Origin: Hydnum rufescens UP504
Lineage: Eukaryota > Basidiomycota > Agaricomycetes > Cantharellales > Hydnaceae
DNA length: 64,000 bases
NCBI GenBank assembly: GCA_014904985.1
Contig: MU129155.1
Location: 1-64,000, forward strand
Direction: 5' to 3'
The position numbers and the translations under genes were made by a program. Below, in pieces: positions 36,372 through 47,880 of this stretch; within the stretch, counting starts at the first letter, position 1; each line of letters opens with the position of its first letter. The notes below the pieces were generated by a model. That model was not told the DNA's origin and did no database searches. It saw nothing but the letters and a program-made list of their open reading frames with translations.

Positions 36372-37505
36372 ATTCATTCTCGATGGTCTTTTAACGTTCC
36401 TCTGCAGGATCCCCGCGTGGTGGTTGGTCCCAGATTTTCCTGAGGACCACAGAGTCCTGAAGGGCATCGATAGCGAACGATGGCTCCACCGACTTGTGAA
36501 GAATCATGGGCGCCTCTGCCATTCTCATGGCGCCAGGTTCGCAAGGCCTTTGGAGCCTGGAAAACATATATCTATGCTCTGATGTGACATACCTTCGTAT
36601 TCTCTCGTTCTAAGCTCTGCGCATCCTGATTTGCGATATTCTCGCCCCAGGTACATCGGGACTACCCAGCCGCTTTACTCCCTAGCCCTTTTCACGCCGA
36701 CAATCATCAAGGAACTGGGGTACTCGAACGCAAACGCGAATTTTCTCAGTGTACCACCCTATTTTTTTGGGTTCCTCACCACGCTATTGGTTGCTATTGT
36801 GTCCGATAGGCTACTTCAACGAGGTATCTTTATCATTGGAGAGATGCTCTCTGTCATTGTAGGATATGCCATCCTCCTCACCAATGTATCGAGTGGGATC
36901 AAGTACTGTACGTCTCATGCCCAGGACGTTCCATTCCCGGGCCTGTGTTTATTGGCATTTCAGTTGTCCTTTTCCTTTGTGTCGGAGGTTGCAATCCCTG
37001 CATCGCAACAGCGATCACGTTAATAGGAAACAAGTTGGTGCACTGTCTTCTTTATAGTCTCATTTGTATTTCACCTAGTTTATCCCGCGGCTACGGACCG
37101 GTGTACACGCGCGCAGCAGCCATGGGTTTCTTTTTCTCTGTTGGGAATTCCGCCGGCCTCATCAGCTCTAACGTGTATCCGAGCGGCGCCGCGCCTCGTT
37201 ATTTCAGAGGTACGGCCTCGATCCCGCTATCTCTTCGTCATTCCCTGAAGCGTATCTAATATATCTCAGGGCATGGTATCGCCCTCGCATTTTCCTTCCT
37301 GGCCATTGTATGCGTTTCGATTTTGATGGTTTCCAACTTGCGCGAGAACGCGCGACGCGACAGAGTATATGGAGTTGCTGCACCTGACGGAAGTGATGCC
37401 CACCCGCATAAGGTGTTGATTCCAGACCAAAAGGCAACTTGGGGTCTGGAGGGGCTGTCCGAGTTACAGATCATTGAGCTCGGAGATCGGCATCCAGGCG
37501 AGTGA
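36372..37505 (+). pseudogene. 5'-truncated MFS transporter copy (MFS D)
   Basis: It starts at exon 8 and runs to the normal stop at 37503-37505. Exons 1-7 are absent. Exon 9 is open and shows FTPTIIKELGYS, PPYFFGFLTTLL and RGIFIIGEML with the seven-T run that MFS A lacks. Lesions: a 10-bp deletion in exon 8 near 36510 (the bases for GVTSA are partly gone) and loss of the acceptor before exon 11, where CCGCAG reads CCGCGG near 37088. Over exons 9-12 and their introns it is nearly identical to MFS A, far closer than to MFS C. Confidence 0.85.
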
Positions 37506-38610
37506 ATGCGTTCCTTTCCTTCATCGGCGGATGGAGTTTATATCGACTTTGGGCACTCATCCTTACGTTCCTCGCAGGGTTCCGCTATGTCCTGTGACCC
37601 CTTTCAATTTTGCTGGGAATGACGATATATAATGCTGTAAGTATCCCCCTTTGTACCATTCGTACCTATTCACACCCAATTTGGCTACATCGTTCTCGGT
37701 CTACCTCGCCGGACCCACTGTACATGTAAGCCAAGGTGACCTCCTGGTCTGTTGTCTGGTCCGTTGATATCTGTGAAGGAATTCAAGCTTCCATCATGAT
37801 CACCTCCAACGATCCATGCTCATGAGTTTGGAATATTTTGATGGTGTTCCTGACTAATGATAATAAGATATATTCAACATCGCGGTCGGTTTTTTTCCTC
37901 CTAGGTGTCTCATTATTGGAGACTCATACGGCCGTATTATTGCTTTCTCGCGGCGACGCTCGGAGCTACGAATGAGCTGATTCAGACTTTGGTGTTGAGA
38001 ATCCAAAAAAACAAAAAACAACTGAGCGAATCCCCTCTGTGGAATACGGAAACAGTCCCGTGGGAATTCCTGGTGTATCCAGGCTCTCACTTTGTGTCTC
38101 TTTGAGTCCCGATTGGCAGACAGAAAGTTGATGCCCCCCACTCACATTCCTTTAATGCCCTCTGCGTTTTTGCATGGATGCCGTAGAGTCTGGTGGAGGC
38201 TCGTAAATCTGAGCGGTAGTGTGCGCAAGTTGACTAAAGAAGCTAACAAGAATATGTCTAATTAGTATGGCCGATTTTTCCACACCAATCCTTGCTTCGC
38301 TCGATGTTCCAAAATTTGCGACTGCGGGCAGTCGATTTCTACGCATTAATGGCCCCCCAGGAGTGTGTAACGGTCACATATCACACGCATGCAATATCCT
38401 TACTTCCTCCTTCAAGTCGTGGGTGTACATGTGTCGGGAATGGTCATCTATGGTCGTAACCACATGATATACACAACAGGACACACATGAATAAATAGCG
38501 GAAGGAGACTGTGGCTTGTGTCACCATGACTCAACTCCATCCCAGGGGGTCAAGGACCAGTCCTATATCCCGGTTAAGAGTTCTGGTATCGATTCTCATC
38601 CTGCCATCCA
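37506..38610. other. Spacer between MFS D and K5
   Basis: No gene. It matches 19194-20363 along most of its length with several small deletions, and ends in the block found before each kinase 3' end. It confirms that the MFS A-to-K2 and MFS D-to-K5 joints have one origin. Confidence 0.65.
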
Positions 38611-38619
38611 TTATGCCGT

Positions 38620-41184
38620 TTACGAAGTCGCAAAGCTGTAGGTCTCATAGTGCGTCATCGATGAGTCGGGGAGGCGAAATTTCGCAGAATAATTTCTCCA
38701 GTCTGGGATAGAAGGGATACGTTCAATAAGGACATGTAAACTTCCCCGAGAGAGGGGAAAAAACGGCAGAAAGAGAGTGCTGACCTTTTTCAAGGAACCA
38801 AGAGGGAACAGAATCTTCTGAAACTACAAAGTCTCCGTCAGGTATCATTTGCGTTGAGAATGAGATGCAACACACCTTCAAGGTTCTGCCCATCCATGAA
38901 TTTCCAGTGATAACGCTGATAGATCGGGACCCAGTGGTGATAGGTCCCAGAACCCACAAGAATACTCAGTCCATCTTCGGTGACGGAGATCAGGGTTGCT
39001 TCTTTAATGCCAGGGACGCACGTAAGTCGAACACGCCTCCCCTGTAAACCAATAATCTAGGTGCGCAAAACAGTAGAATGCTATCCAGAAAGAATACCTA
39101 CAATTCCTTGGTGGACGCCCAAGTTTGCTTGATGGGTAAGGTATAGGCAGAGCTGTAGAGTGTCGATGATTAGGTCCAATGACGGCCGATTCAATGGGTC
39201 GGAATCCCAGCAGCGCTGCAAATTCTGAAAAACTGGGGGAAGGTAACTTCTTCGGTCGATGGTTCAAAGGGAAGCTGATGGGTGACTATAGCACGGATCA
39301 GTCCTCCCTGTGAGAGGTGTTGGTGGTAGGGCTGCTTGTCAAACAAGATCTACAATGAATGGATGATTCCAGCTTAGACACAAAGCACAGCGGCCGGTAA
39401 CAATGGATCCCACCGGAATACAGGTGCATGCGTAAGCATATATATCTGTCTGCACAGTTCTAGGATTCCTCTTTTGCTCTTGCTCTTCCTCTAGAAGTTC
39501 GGGTGCCAAAAATCGCGTTGTGCCTTGATTGGTCGATGAGGTGTGGCCAGTAGATTCCCCATCAAGAATTGTGGACAGGCCAAAATCACAAATAATTGCT
39601 CTTCCGTCTCCATCGATCAGCACGTTGAGCTGAGAATATAGTCCGATCAGATACGGCACCACCATGGCTCCGTGGATTCAAGCATACCCCTTTAAGATCA
39701 CCGTGTATGATTGGAGGGTCGTGTTCATGTAAATATTGTAATCCTAGCGCAACGTCCGCGCACTATAAACACCAAGCTCAGTGTGGGATGAAGCCCGTAT
39801 TCGAGTGACAGTATACGGATGTAAACGCACAATAACCTCTCGATTCACACTTGGATTCTCCTCTAGAAAGCTCAACACATTGCCGCGAGGGTACCAGATT
39901 GAAACGAGAGCAGGTCCTTCAGATTCTTGAGTATGGCGTATATGGCCTAATAATCTGACCACATTATCGTGGCGCAATAGGGCCCATATTTTCATTTCTC
40001 TATGCAGACGCTATGTCCAATTATGAACAAAACATCCATCGCACAATTGTGGGATAGAACCACCTTGAAGAGCTTCCTTTCGCGTTCGCCTGTGAGCCCC
40101 TTCGTATGCGAAGCACGAAGCACCTTGATCGCAACCTAGTTCATCGGTTGTTAGCATATAGGGCTTCCGGAAGCCATCAATTGAAGAGAGTACCCGAAGC
40201 GATCCGTTAGGGTCGTCAGGGGTGGCGAAGGGTAAGCGACCTCTCCAGACAGAGGAATAGCCACCTATGGCGAAGGCCGATGAATCCAAACGAACAACGC
40301 GGTCAGTCAAGTCGGGTGCTTCGGGGAGACTGGATTGGGCAACCGTCAACAGTGGAGGCCGCAATTAATAATCTACTCCACATTACAGAGGAGAAAGACC
40401 AACGTCTGCATGTGCATTTTGACCCTTTCCCGAGCCTCCTGAGCGAATTGCGGCGGGGCACCATGAGCAATGTATTCTCCCTCCCCCAACTCAACCAAAT
40501 TCTCATAAATTGCTAGGCAGTAAAAGTAGGTGTCATCCTGAATGTCTAGATCAGTAGTGAGTCCCAGGCTCGAGCGCGCGCACACACACACAGAGTGAAG
40601 CGAGAGATAAGGGAATTCCGACAATAAAACCGACAGAAGAACTCCTAGCTTAGTCAACGGTGGCAGGTGTTTGAATGCAGTAACCAATGTGCGGCGTCTA
40701 TAATGGGCTAGGACATTGACATCGATCATGAGATTCTTCGACGCGGAAATCTGGACCTATAAAGCAGCGAGTGCTAAGGCATAATTTGAGCACAAGACAA
40801 CGCATACTCACCTGGTCGGTCCTTCCCATCCGGTCTATTCGAAGCCAAAGGTTCTTGCCCTCTGCAATTCCCACTTGTAGGGCAACAAAATTGTGTCTGA
40901 TTGCCGGCCAACATTCATACCATTCTAACTGAAGGATTCTTGAGTCGGGGTTTGACGTGAGCCACGGGATGAGGTCGGACACGGCCGTTCTCTGAGGAAC
41001 GTCCCCTGATTGCAGCGGATTTGTTAGTGGTGGCTGCCAATGGAGAACGGTCAAATGAGATCCTGTCGACCCATACAGATTCAGAGCAACACACATAACC
41101 CGAACTTGGCTAGAAATTTGAAGATCAACAAGGGGTTCCCCAAACATCCGGATATACTCTACGCACAGAAAGGCTCCCATCCAT
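38620..41184 (-). pseudogene. TKL-type kinase, array copy K5 (type B, degraded)
   Basis: The ATG equivalent to K2/K3 is at 41184, but a 2-bp deletion near 41163 shifts that frame. A longer frame opening at 41282 (MIFPELYCPDSQ) enters the shared N-terminal region in phase, so an altered start is possible. About 80 bp between the N-terminal exon and the glycine-loop exon are deleted near 40365. The kinase motifs remain: AIGGYSSVWRGRL, the VAIKVLRAS exon, LLRHDNVVRLLGH, HGDLKG, CDFGLSTILDG, FLAPELLEEEQEQ (with an insertion of about eight residues) and FEPSTEEVTFP. The C-lobe frame is broken near 39235 (one G missing from a run). Stop at 38620-38622. Probably dead. Confidence 0.75.
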
Positions 41185-41512
41185 CGTGTGGTGTCGTTCG
41201 GAACCACAATGTCTTCTCGGCCGTCACTGCTATCCAGAATCGTGTGTTGGGAGTCGGGACAGTATAGCTCTGGAAAGATCACTGGAGAAGAAGGGTGGTG
41301 AAAGTAACGATTGAGGAGGCGCTGTCAAATCGTTGCCAGGTAAACTGAATGGCTTATCATAATTTCAAATTGGAGAGTGACTGCCACACGGGGAATCGAC
41401 GGTGTGGAGAGGGATTTTCTTTGTACGCGGGTACCAGGCAAAAGGGCTGAAACGATAACGGGTTGGCACATCGCGACTGTCATGCCGACGATAGACAAAG
41501 CTTACCGTACTA

Positions 41513-42352
41513 CTTAAGCCCCCACGTGATTTTACGTAAGCCCCAGGCACCGTTTTATGGTAAACCCCGAGGGACTTGTGACTTGTGATCATCAACCATT
41601 AAGCCCAGACTGTGGCCCTACGTTACACGGAGGGTCGGAGTATGACGCAAATGAGAGCGACAGTGACAGCGACGAAGACGGTATTTAATTCGAGTTTTTC
41701 ATAGTAATGTAAAGATGCGGGCCCACGCTCCATTAATATGCAAGGTCCCCCTAAAAATGTGTGACATTGTAAGCCCCAGGACCCTCGGTCCAGCACGACG
41801 AAAAACTGCGCTGCGTGCCCACAAAGCTCGCTAAGCCTAAGGAATGCTACACTGGCATCCCTACCCATGCTACCCACCAGTAGCATGGTCTATCCCATTG
41901 TGGATGGCCCTACCAGGGGCAAAAGGCTCTTGCATCGCGAGAAAAATGAACGTGAGACTTAAACTAAATAAGAGCTACTGTGAACCCGCAGTGTACGTAC
42001 CCGCGTACTTGGCCTCTCCCCTAACCCAAAGAGCCTTCCACCATTGCGTCCCTTCCTGAAACGGACCCTGCCACAGGGCACAACGAGGCTACCTCTCGAC
42101 AGCGGCCGAGTGAGATTGCAAAGGACGGCTACACAAATAACCCAGTCCCAGGCCGGCTAGCAGTTATTGAGACCCGTCGTAAAAACCAACCCGAAGGTAT
42201 AGCTCTGAGCTGCCTCCCCCAGTATATGCCCTAACCATCGCGCAGCCACTAGCACAGCAAAGCGCCCAACTCCTTCGTCTCCAGGTGGCAGCCCAACCCG
42301 ACCTCCTCGACACACACCCCTCTCTCCACTCTCTGCGCACACCACACTCCCA
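41513..42352. other. Join between array and LINE2; possible LINE2 5' UTR
   Basis: Similarity to the kinase units ends near 41512. The words GTAAGCCCCAGG and TTAAGCCC recur several times up to 41790. From about 42070 the base composition becomes C-rich like ORF1 of LINE2. The 5' end of the LINE cannot be fixed, because no target duplication was found. Confidence 0.45.
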
Positions 42353-43418
42353 ATGGATGTAGATGCAGCCCCGCATGAATCCGGGGCACCCACAGAGCAG
42401 GCCTCTCTGTCACAGCATGCCCCTCAAGGCGGCCTCTCTCCGTCCCTTGCCTACAAACCATCGACCCCTCCTCCAACGGGATATCCCCCTGTCCATGGCT
42501 GGGATGAAGCCACTCTCTTCTCAAACCTCCATGACGACACTAGGGCAATCTGGGATGCCTATGCTGGGCCCAAAATCATTGCCGTGGTCTGGAACGCCGG
42601 CTACAACCAGCCCAGCCATGCCAGTACCCTCACGCACCTCAAAAATGCAATAAAAGAGGCTGCTCCTGGCAGCAATCCCCGTATTGGTCCACCTACTCCC
42701 AAGGAACCCCCCAAAGATCCCCGTGCTTCCCCATGGGGTTTCCTTGTTGCCGACCTCTCCCCCCTGGATGCGGCTATGCTCACTGACCAATGCGACCTGG
42801 TCCTGCGATGCAATATCATTCTTTGCCATCCCATACAAACCCGATATCTCGACCTTTGTTGGAACTGTCATGAACCTCATAGGCTATGACTCCTCGGACC
42901 GCACCGAGGTAACCAAGCTTGTCCAGGACAAACTCTGTGAACCTGGCCCTGCACGCTCCCTCCTCATGGACCTAGCACCCGGGAATGACCCCCTTGTCAG
43001 ATCCACAATCGACTCCATCGAAGCGTGCCCCCTTGAGCTACTTGGTGTGGGTGGTGTCCCACAACGTGCCTGGAACATCTACGCTACCCCTCCCTTCTCT
43101 GACTTGACCTACCACTACCGCTGGCGTGAGGCTTTCTCCAACTGCACCTTCCCCACTGCTTTCAATGGCACTGGGACTGTCCGTCGCCTTGCTCGCTTCT
43201 CCTGCCTAGGCTGCAAAAGTGTGGACCACCCCAGTGGCCTCTGCCCTTACTCATCTATCCAGGGATGGAAAGGCACCCCACTTGCTGCTCCCTCCAGGGC
43301 TACCACAGCTGTAGTGAACATCAACGATGCCACCACCTCCTTCAACAGCTTGCCTAGGGGAACCAGCAGAGGCCGAGGCCATGGTCGAGGGGGACGTGGC
43401 TCCCGCCCCCCAACCTAA
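42353..43418 (+). pseudogene. LINE2 ORF1: zinc-knuckle RNA-binding protein
   Basis: The start at 42353 (MDVDAAPHESG) opens a Pro-rich N-terminus. The frame shifts by one base near 42815 and goes on in another frame to 43418. In the second frame a single zinc knuckle CLGCKSVDHPSGLC fits C-x2-C-x4-H-x4-C, and the C-terminus is an RGG-type tail (RGRGHGRGGRG). It would bind element RNA. The frame change could be a mutation or a small intron; no clean GT/AG pair was found. Confidence 0.75.
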
Positions 43419-44808
43419 GACGTGGAAGACGTGGGGGTCGTTCCTAATAAAATATGGATGTAAATACTACAGAAAACCATGATATCAACTATGCCTGTTT
43501 CCTGCCTCCTCATGAGCTGCATTAAAGGCCACCTCAAGAACTGACATGCAGACTGAAGTGATCCCCTGTGTTGGGTGCACCAAAATAACAATGTGTCGCC
43601 ATGCCCTATCCAAACCTACACATTTTCCACCCCCCCTCCTGCTGCACCTCCTGGCTCCTGGCTGCCTGCCCACCACTGCCAAAACTGTACCTGCAAACAC
43701 CAAAGAGTAATAGCGAGGGTATAGTATGCAAAGGCCCGGTGTGATGGGGGATCAACAACGACTTTAAAAAAAAAAAAAAAAAAAAGAGAGAAGGGGGGGG
43801 GGGCCAACAAAAGCAAGAAGAATAAAATGATGAGCCATACGCATGCACAGCAAAAATGGCAGCACAACGAAATGAGGACAAAAAGGACAACCCATGAGGA
43901 AGAAATCAGCATATAGAGACCTTTGGCACATGATACAAACCTACCTTCCCTGCCCTCCCCAAGGCGTATGAACACAGATCTCTCATCCCATCTCACCCTT
44001 AAAGGAGTGTTGGTCCTGACCCAGAGCGCCTCCCTGGCCCCATAGAATCCAGCTCCAACCCCAACACGAACCCGATTACTGGACTGGATGACCACCCCCT
44101 CAGCCGACACATGGACGCCCCGGGCATCATCACTTGCAATCAGCACTGCCTGCCCTACATACGTTGGGCCCTCACGTGCCTGCCAGTGTCGATAGATCAA
44201 CAAATCTTGGTAAGGCATTGGTAGTTAGGCACTTGCTGGCAGAGAAAAGACGGGGTTAAAAAGCTACCCAAACAGCGCCAGACCCCCCCATCCTTTTATG
44301 CACCAATGTCCCCCTTCCCTGGGCTGCCTGACATAAGGGGTAAAAAGCCACATCTGTCACCAGGGCCACTGCCACCCACCAATTTCACACATGCCCATAT
44401 ATGGACCTACTGCCAATCCCCTGACACTTCCCCAACAGCTGGAGTTGAGGAAGGATCCTGGACTGCCTAACCCCACCCAATGGTCCTTGTCAATATTGGC
44501 AACCCTCCTAGGACCCAAATACACTGGCCCTTGGGCTTCAGGAAAGTCCTAGGAGCCCCCAGGCAACCTGACAAACCAATGACTTGTCAGGTGTCAAAAC
44601 CGGCGGCCTATTTAGGCCTGGACATGCCGGGCCGAGAGGCTGAAGTCCCTGGGAAAGTGGATGTGCCTCAGCAACACTCCCCACAAGTACCACTGACATA
44701 GTCCCCTGTGACAGATCTGGGACAAATCTGTCTATACCCAGCCTATGGTTGTATGCTGGGTGAACCAAAGCAACCCCTACTACTAACTCTCTTTCTCCCC
44801 CACACAGG
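43419..44808. other. LINE2 inter-ORF region with A20/G11 tract
   Basis: 1.39 kb between ORF1 and ORF2, unusually long for a LINE. It holds 20 A at 43766-43785 and 11 G at 43793-43803. A minus-strand open frame crosses it, but its composition follows the C-rich plus strand and I do not accept it as a gene. The A tract could be the tail of a small retroposed insert. Confidence 0.5.
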
Positions 44809-47800
44809 TTGTCATATAACGGTAATGGTTTGAGCCTCCCAGGAACTAGAGGTGGTGCTGGCTCAGCCGTTGGCCTCTCCACTGAGGACAGGTCCTGGGA
44901 GTACGGAGACGGGGAGCCCACTGTGGCTCACTCCCATACAGGGAGACGTGGCAATCATACCACAGCTGGAACCTTCCCAGTGGGACCACCCTCCCAACCA
45001 AGTAGCCACCATGCTACCCAAACTGGTACCATCCAGCCAGGGTCACCACCCAATATAGATAGCCAATGTGCTCCAACCCCCACACATGGGGACATGCCCA
45101 AAAAAAGGCGCTCAAGGGCAAACATCAAAATTGCCTCCCTGAACATGAGGGGTGGAGGACCAAACATGATCCAAGAGAAATGGTACCACATAAATCAGCT
45201 ACTGCGTGATGGGAAAATTGGGATACTAGCCCTACAGGAAACCCACACCACAGACACCCTAATATCTTCCCTACACTCCCTGTTTGGGAAACGACTCCTG
45301 ATCTTCCACTCAATGGACCCTGACACCCCTAACTCCAAAGGTGTTGCCATTGTTCTAAATAAAGAAATCCTCCACACAGAGAACATAAAATGCCAGAACA
45401 TCATCCCTGGGCGTGCCCTCCTCTTATCTGTCCAATGGCACACATCCACAATAACTGTCCTAGCCATCTATGCCCCAAACCCTCCTGCTGAAAATAGGGA
45501 CTTCTGGGTGGCCCTCCACCAAAATTGGGATGACCTTGACCTCCCTAAACCTGACATCATGCTAGGAGATTTCAACCTTGTTGAGGATGCCCTTGACCGA
45601 CTCCCTAGCCACCCTGATAATCAGGCAGCTGTGCTCTCACTGGAACAACTTAAATCACTCTTCCATGTCCAAGATGGATGGCGGAAATCCAACCCCGCCC
45701 CTCACAAGGCCTACACTTACCTCCAATCCAACCATAATGGATCCCAATCACGAATTGACCGGATCTACATCACAGATCCCCTTGAACAGACATGCCTCAA
45801 CTGGGAGATCTCCCCACCTGGCATACCAACTGACCACAGTCTAGTTTCAGTACATATGTCCAACCCAAAAATCCCCTTTGTGGGAAGGGGCCGGTGGTCC
45901 CTACCCCTGTACCTCCTCCATGATAAATCCCTGAAGGAACATATCCACCAACTGGGCCTGAAACTACAATCTGACCTTGAGAGCTGCAGACACAGCCGAA
46001 CCCCTGAAATGAACCCACAGATTCTCTTCAAGAGCTTCAAGGACTCCATCACAAAATCTGCTAGAAAACGAGCAAAAGCTACAATCCCCAAAATGGAAAT
46101 TGCCATACAAAAACTGCAGTCACAGCTTCAAGACACCCTCAACAACCCAGAAGATGAGACCACCCAAGCTGAAGCTAGTGCAGCCATCCAAGAGAAAATA
46201 TCAAGACTCACCATACAGCGCCATAACCACACCCGGGCCTCCGCCACAGCCAGAAACAGGCTAGAAGGAGAAACAATCAGCAAGTACTGGTCTGGCATCA
46301 ACAAAGCAAAAACCCCACGTGACACAATGCTATCTCTGAGGTACCCTGACTCCAACCCCCCAAGATATGAGCTCAGATCCAGCAAGATGGCAACTCTAGC
46401 TCGTGACTACCACAATGACCTCCAGAACCATGAGTACGCAACCTCACCAGTGCGAACTGCCACCACAATCGAAGTCCTAAGCAATATCACAGCTAAGACC
46501 CCAGAGCCTGCCAGGACTGAACTAGACACCCTCCTAACACAAGCACAAGTGCTCTCAGCCCTAAAGGCATCTAGCACTGGAACAGCTCCTGGCATTGATG
46601 GCCTCCCAGCAGAACTGTGGAAATCCCTACTGTCCCAATATGAACAAGACCTCTCCCACAACAAGCCAGGTGTCAATATTGTGGCCATCCTGACCTGTGT
46701 ATTCAATGACATTGAATCACATGGTGTAGCTGAGGACTCAGACTTCACAAAAGGATGGCTCTGCCCCATCTACAAAAAGAAGGACCGCCGAGAAATTGCA
46801 AACTACCGCCCAATAACCCTCCTGAACACTGACTACAAAATATTCACAAAAGCCCTCACAGGGAAACTCCTGAAGGCTGCTCCCACCCTTATACACAAAG
46901 ACCAAGCTGGTTTCATACCAGGAAGAAGCATCTTTGACCAGGTGAAACTAGCAAAGCTGATGATAGACTACTGTGATGCCAAGGAGGTGGATGGTGCAAT
47001 AATTGCCCTCGACCAAGAAAAGGCATATGATAAAATTGCACATGACTACCTATGGGACACCCTGAGGAAATTTGATCTTCCCCCCCTCTTCATCAACACA
47101 GTAAAATCCCTGTACCTGACTGCTGAGACAGTGGTCATAATAAATGGTGAAATAAGTCACCCTTTCAAGGTCACAAGAGGTGTGCGCCAGGGTGACCCAC
47201 TCTCATGCCTCCTATTTGACCTTTCCATTGAACCCCTGGCTGCCATGCTTCGAAACTCCCACCTACAAGGCATGAAAATACCTGGAGTACTCACAAAGTC
47301 CTTGCCTCACTATTTGCTGATGACACCACCACATACCTGTCAGCCTCTGACAAATTCAGTGACCTCCAGAACATCCTGGGAAAATGGTGTGTTGCATCCA
47401 CAGCCAGGTTCAATGTGGGGAAAACAGTTATCATCCCCCTTGGATCAAACACCTACAGATCCACCCTAATCCTTACCCGCAAAATGCACCCAGATCATGA
47501 CCCCATTCCACCAGAAATCCACATCTCCCCTGAGAGGGAAGCCACTAGAGTCCTAGGTGCCTGGATTGGAAACAATACCAACCAGGAAACCCAGTGGTCC
47601 CAAACATTGGAGAAAATTGATCTACACCTCCACAGGTGGGGCCAAAGCCACCCCACCATGGAAGGGAGACGACTTATTGTCCAAATGGTCATTGCAGGCA
47701 TGACCCAATACCTCACAAAGGTCCAAGGCATGCCACTAGCCATTGAGAGAGCTCTCTCCTCCAAGATACAATCCTTTATGTGGGACTCCCCAGCAAAATC

Positions 47801-47880
47801 CCCCCCTGTAAGCAACATCACCCTATCACAGCCCATCTCCAGGGGGGGAAAAAAGGTCCTCCACCTAGCATCACGTTGTA
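44809..47880 (+). pseudogene. LINE2 ORF2 N-terminal part: endonuclease and RT
   Basis: The first ~110 residues are Pro/Thr/His-rich. The endonuclease follows: IASLNMRGGG, LALQETHTTD, MLGDFNLVEDA, RIDRIYITD and GIPTDHSLVSV give the expected Asn, Glu, Asp and His residues. The RT core has GTAPGIDGLPAELWK, NYRPITLLNTDYKI, FIPGRSIFDQ, ALDQEKAYDKI and GVRQGDPLSCLLF. The frame then shifts one base near 47295-47303, just ahead of the catalytic FADD at 47313-47324. The thumb goes on in the new frame (TQYLTKVQGMPLAIE). Similarity stops at GGKKVLHLASR near 47880. The first 830 residues are uninterrupted. Confidence 0.88.

Larger units (their letters stand above)
12300..41512. repeat. Five-unit tandem kinase/transporter segmental array
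   Basis: Units run about 12.3-19.2, 19.2-24.27, 24.27-32.40, 32.40-37.5 and 37.5-41.51 kb. Each contains a spacer block and a minus-strand kinase; the first four also contain a plus-strand transporter. Units 1 and 3 share the kinase signature TSSNFGGSLRFLAPELLEE and a transporter that keeps its 5' exons. Units 2 and 4 share the TSSNNQGSLRFLAPELQ type and a transporter cut at the same intron. Unit 5 is closest to the latter type. The right edge near 41512 is where similarity to units 3 and 4 stops. Confidence 0.85.
42353..47880 (+). mobile_element. Non-LTR retrotransposon LINE2, 5' part
   Basis: ORF1 (42353-43418) and most of ORF2 (44809-47880) of an L1-like LINE. The rest of ORF2 reappears at 49198-51291. 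RT motifs such as FIPGRSIFDQ, ALDQEKAYDKI and GVRQGDPLSCLLF are L1-like, but RNase H is present downstream, as in several fungal lineages. CpG is scarce, yet ORF2 is open for long stretches. Confidence 0.88.

Noticed and set aside
43616..44218. Minus-strand open frame of 200 codons between LINE2 ORFs
   Set aside because: It runs through the A20/G11 tract, giving a run of Phe and Leu, and has no recognisable domain.
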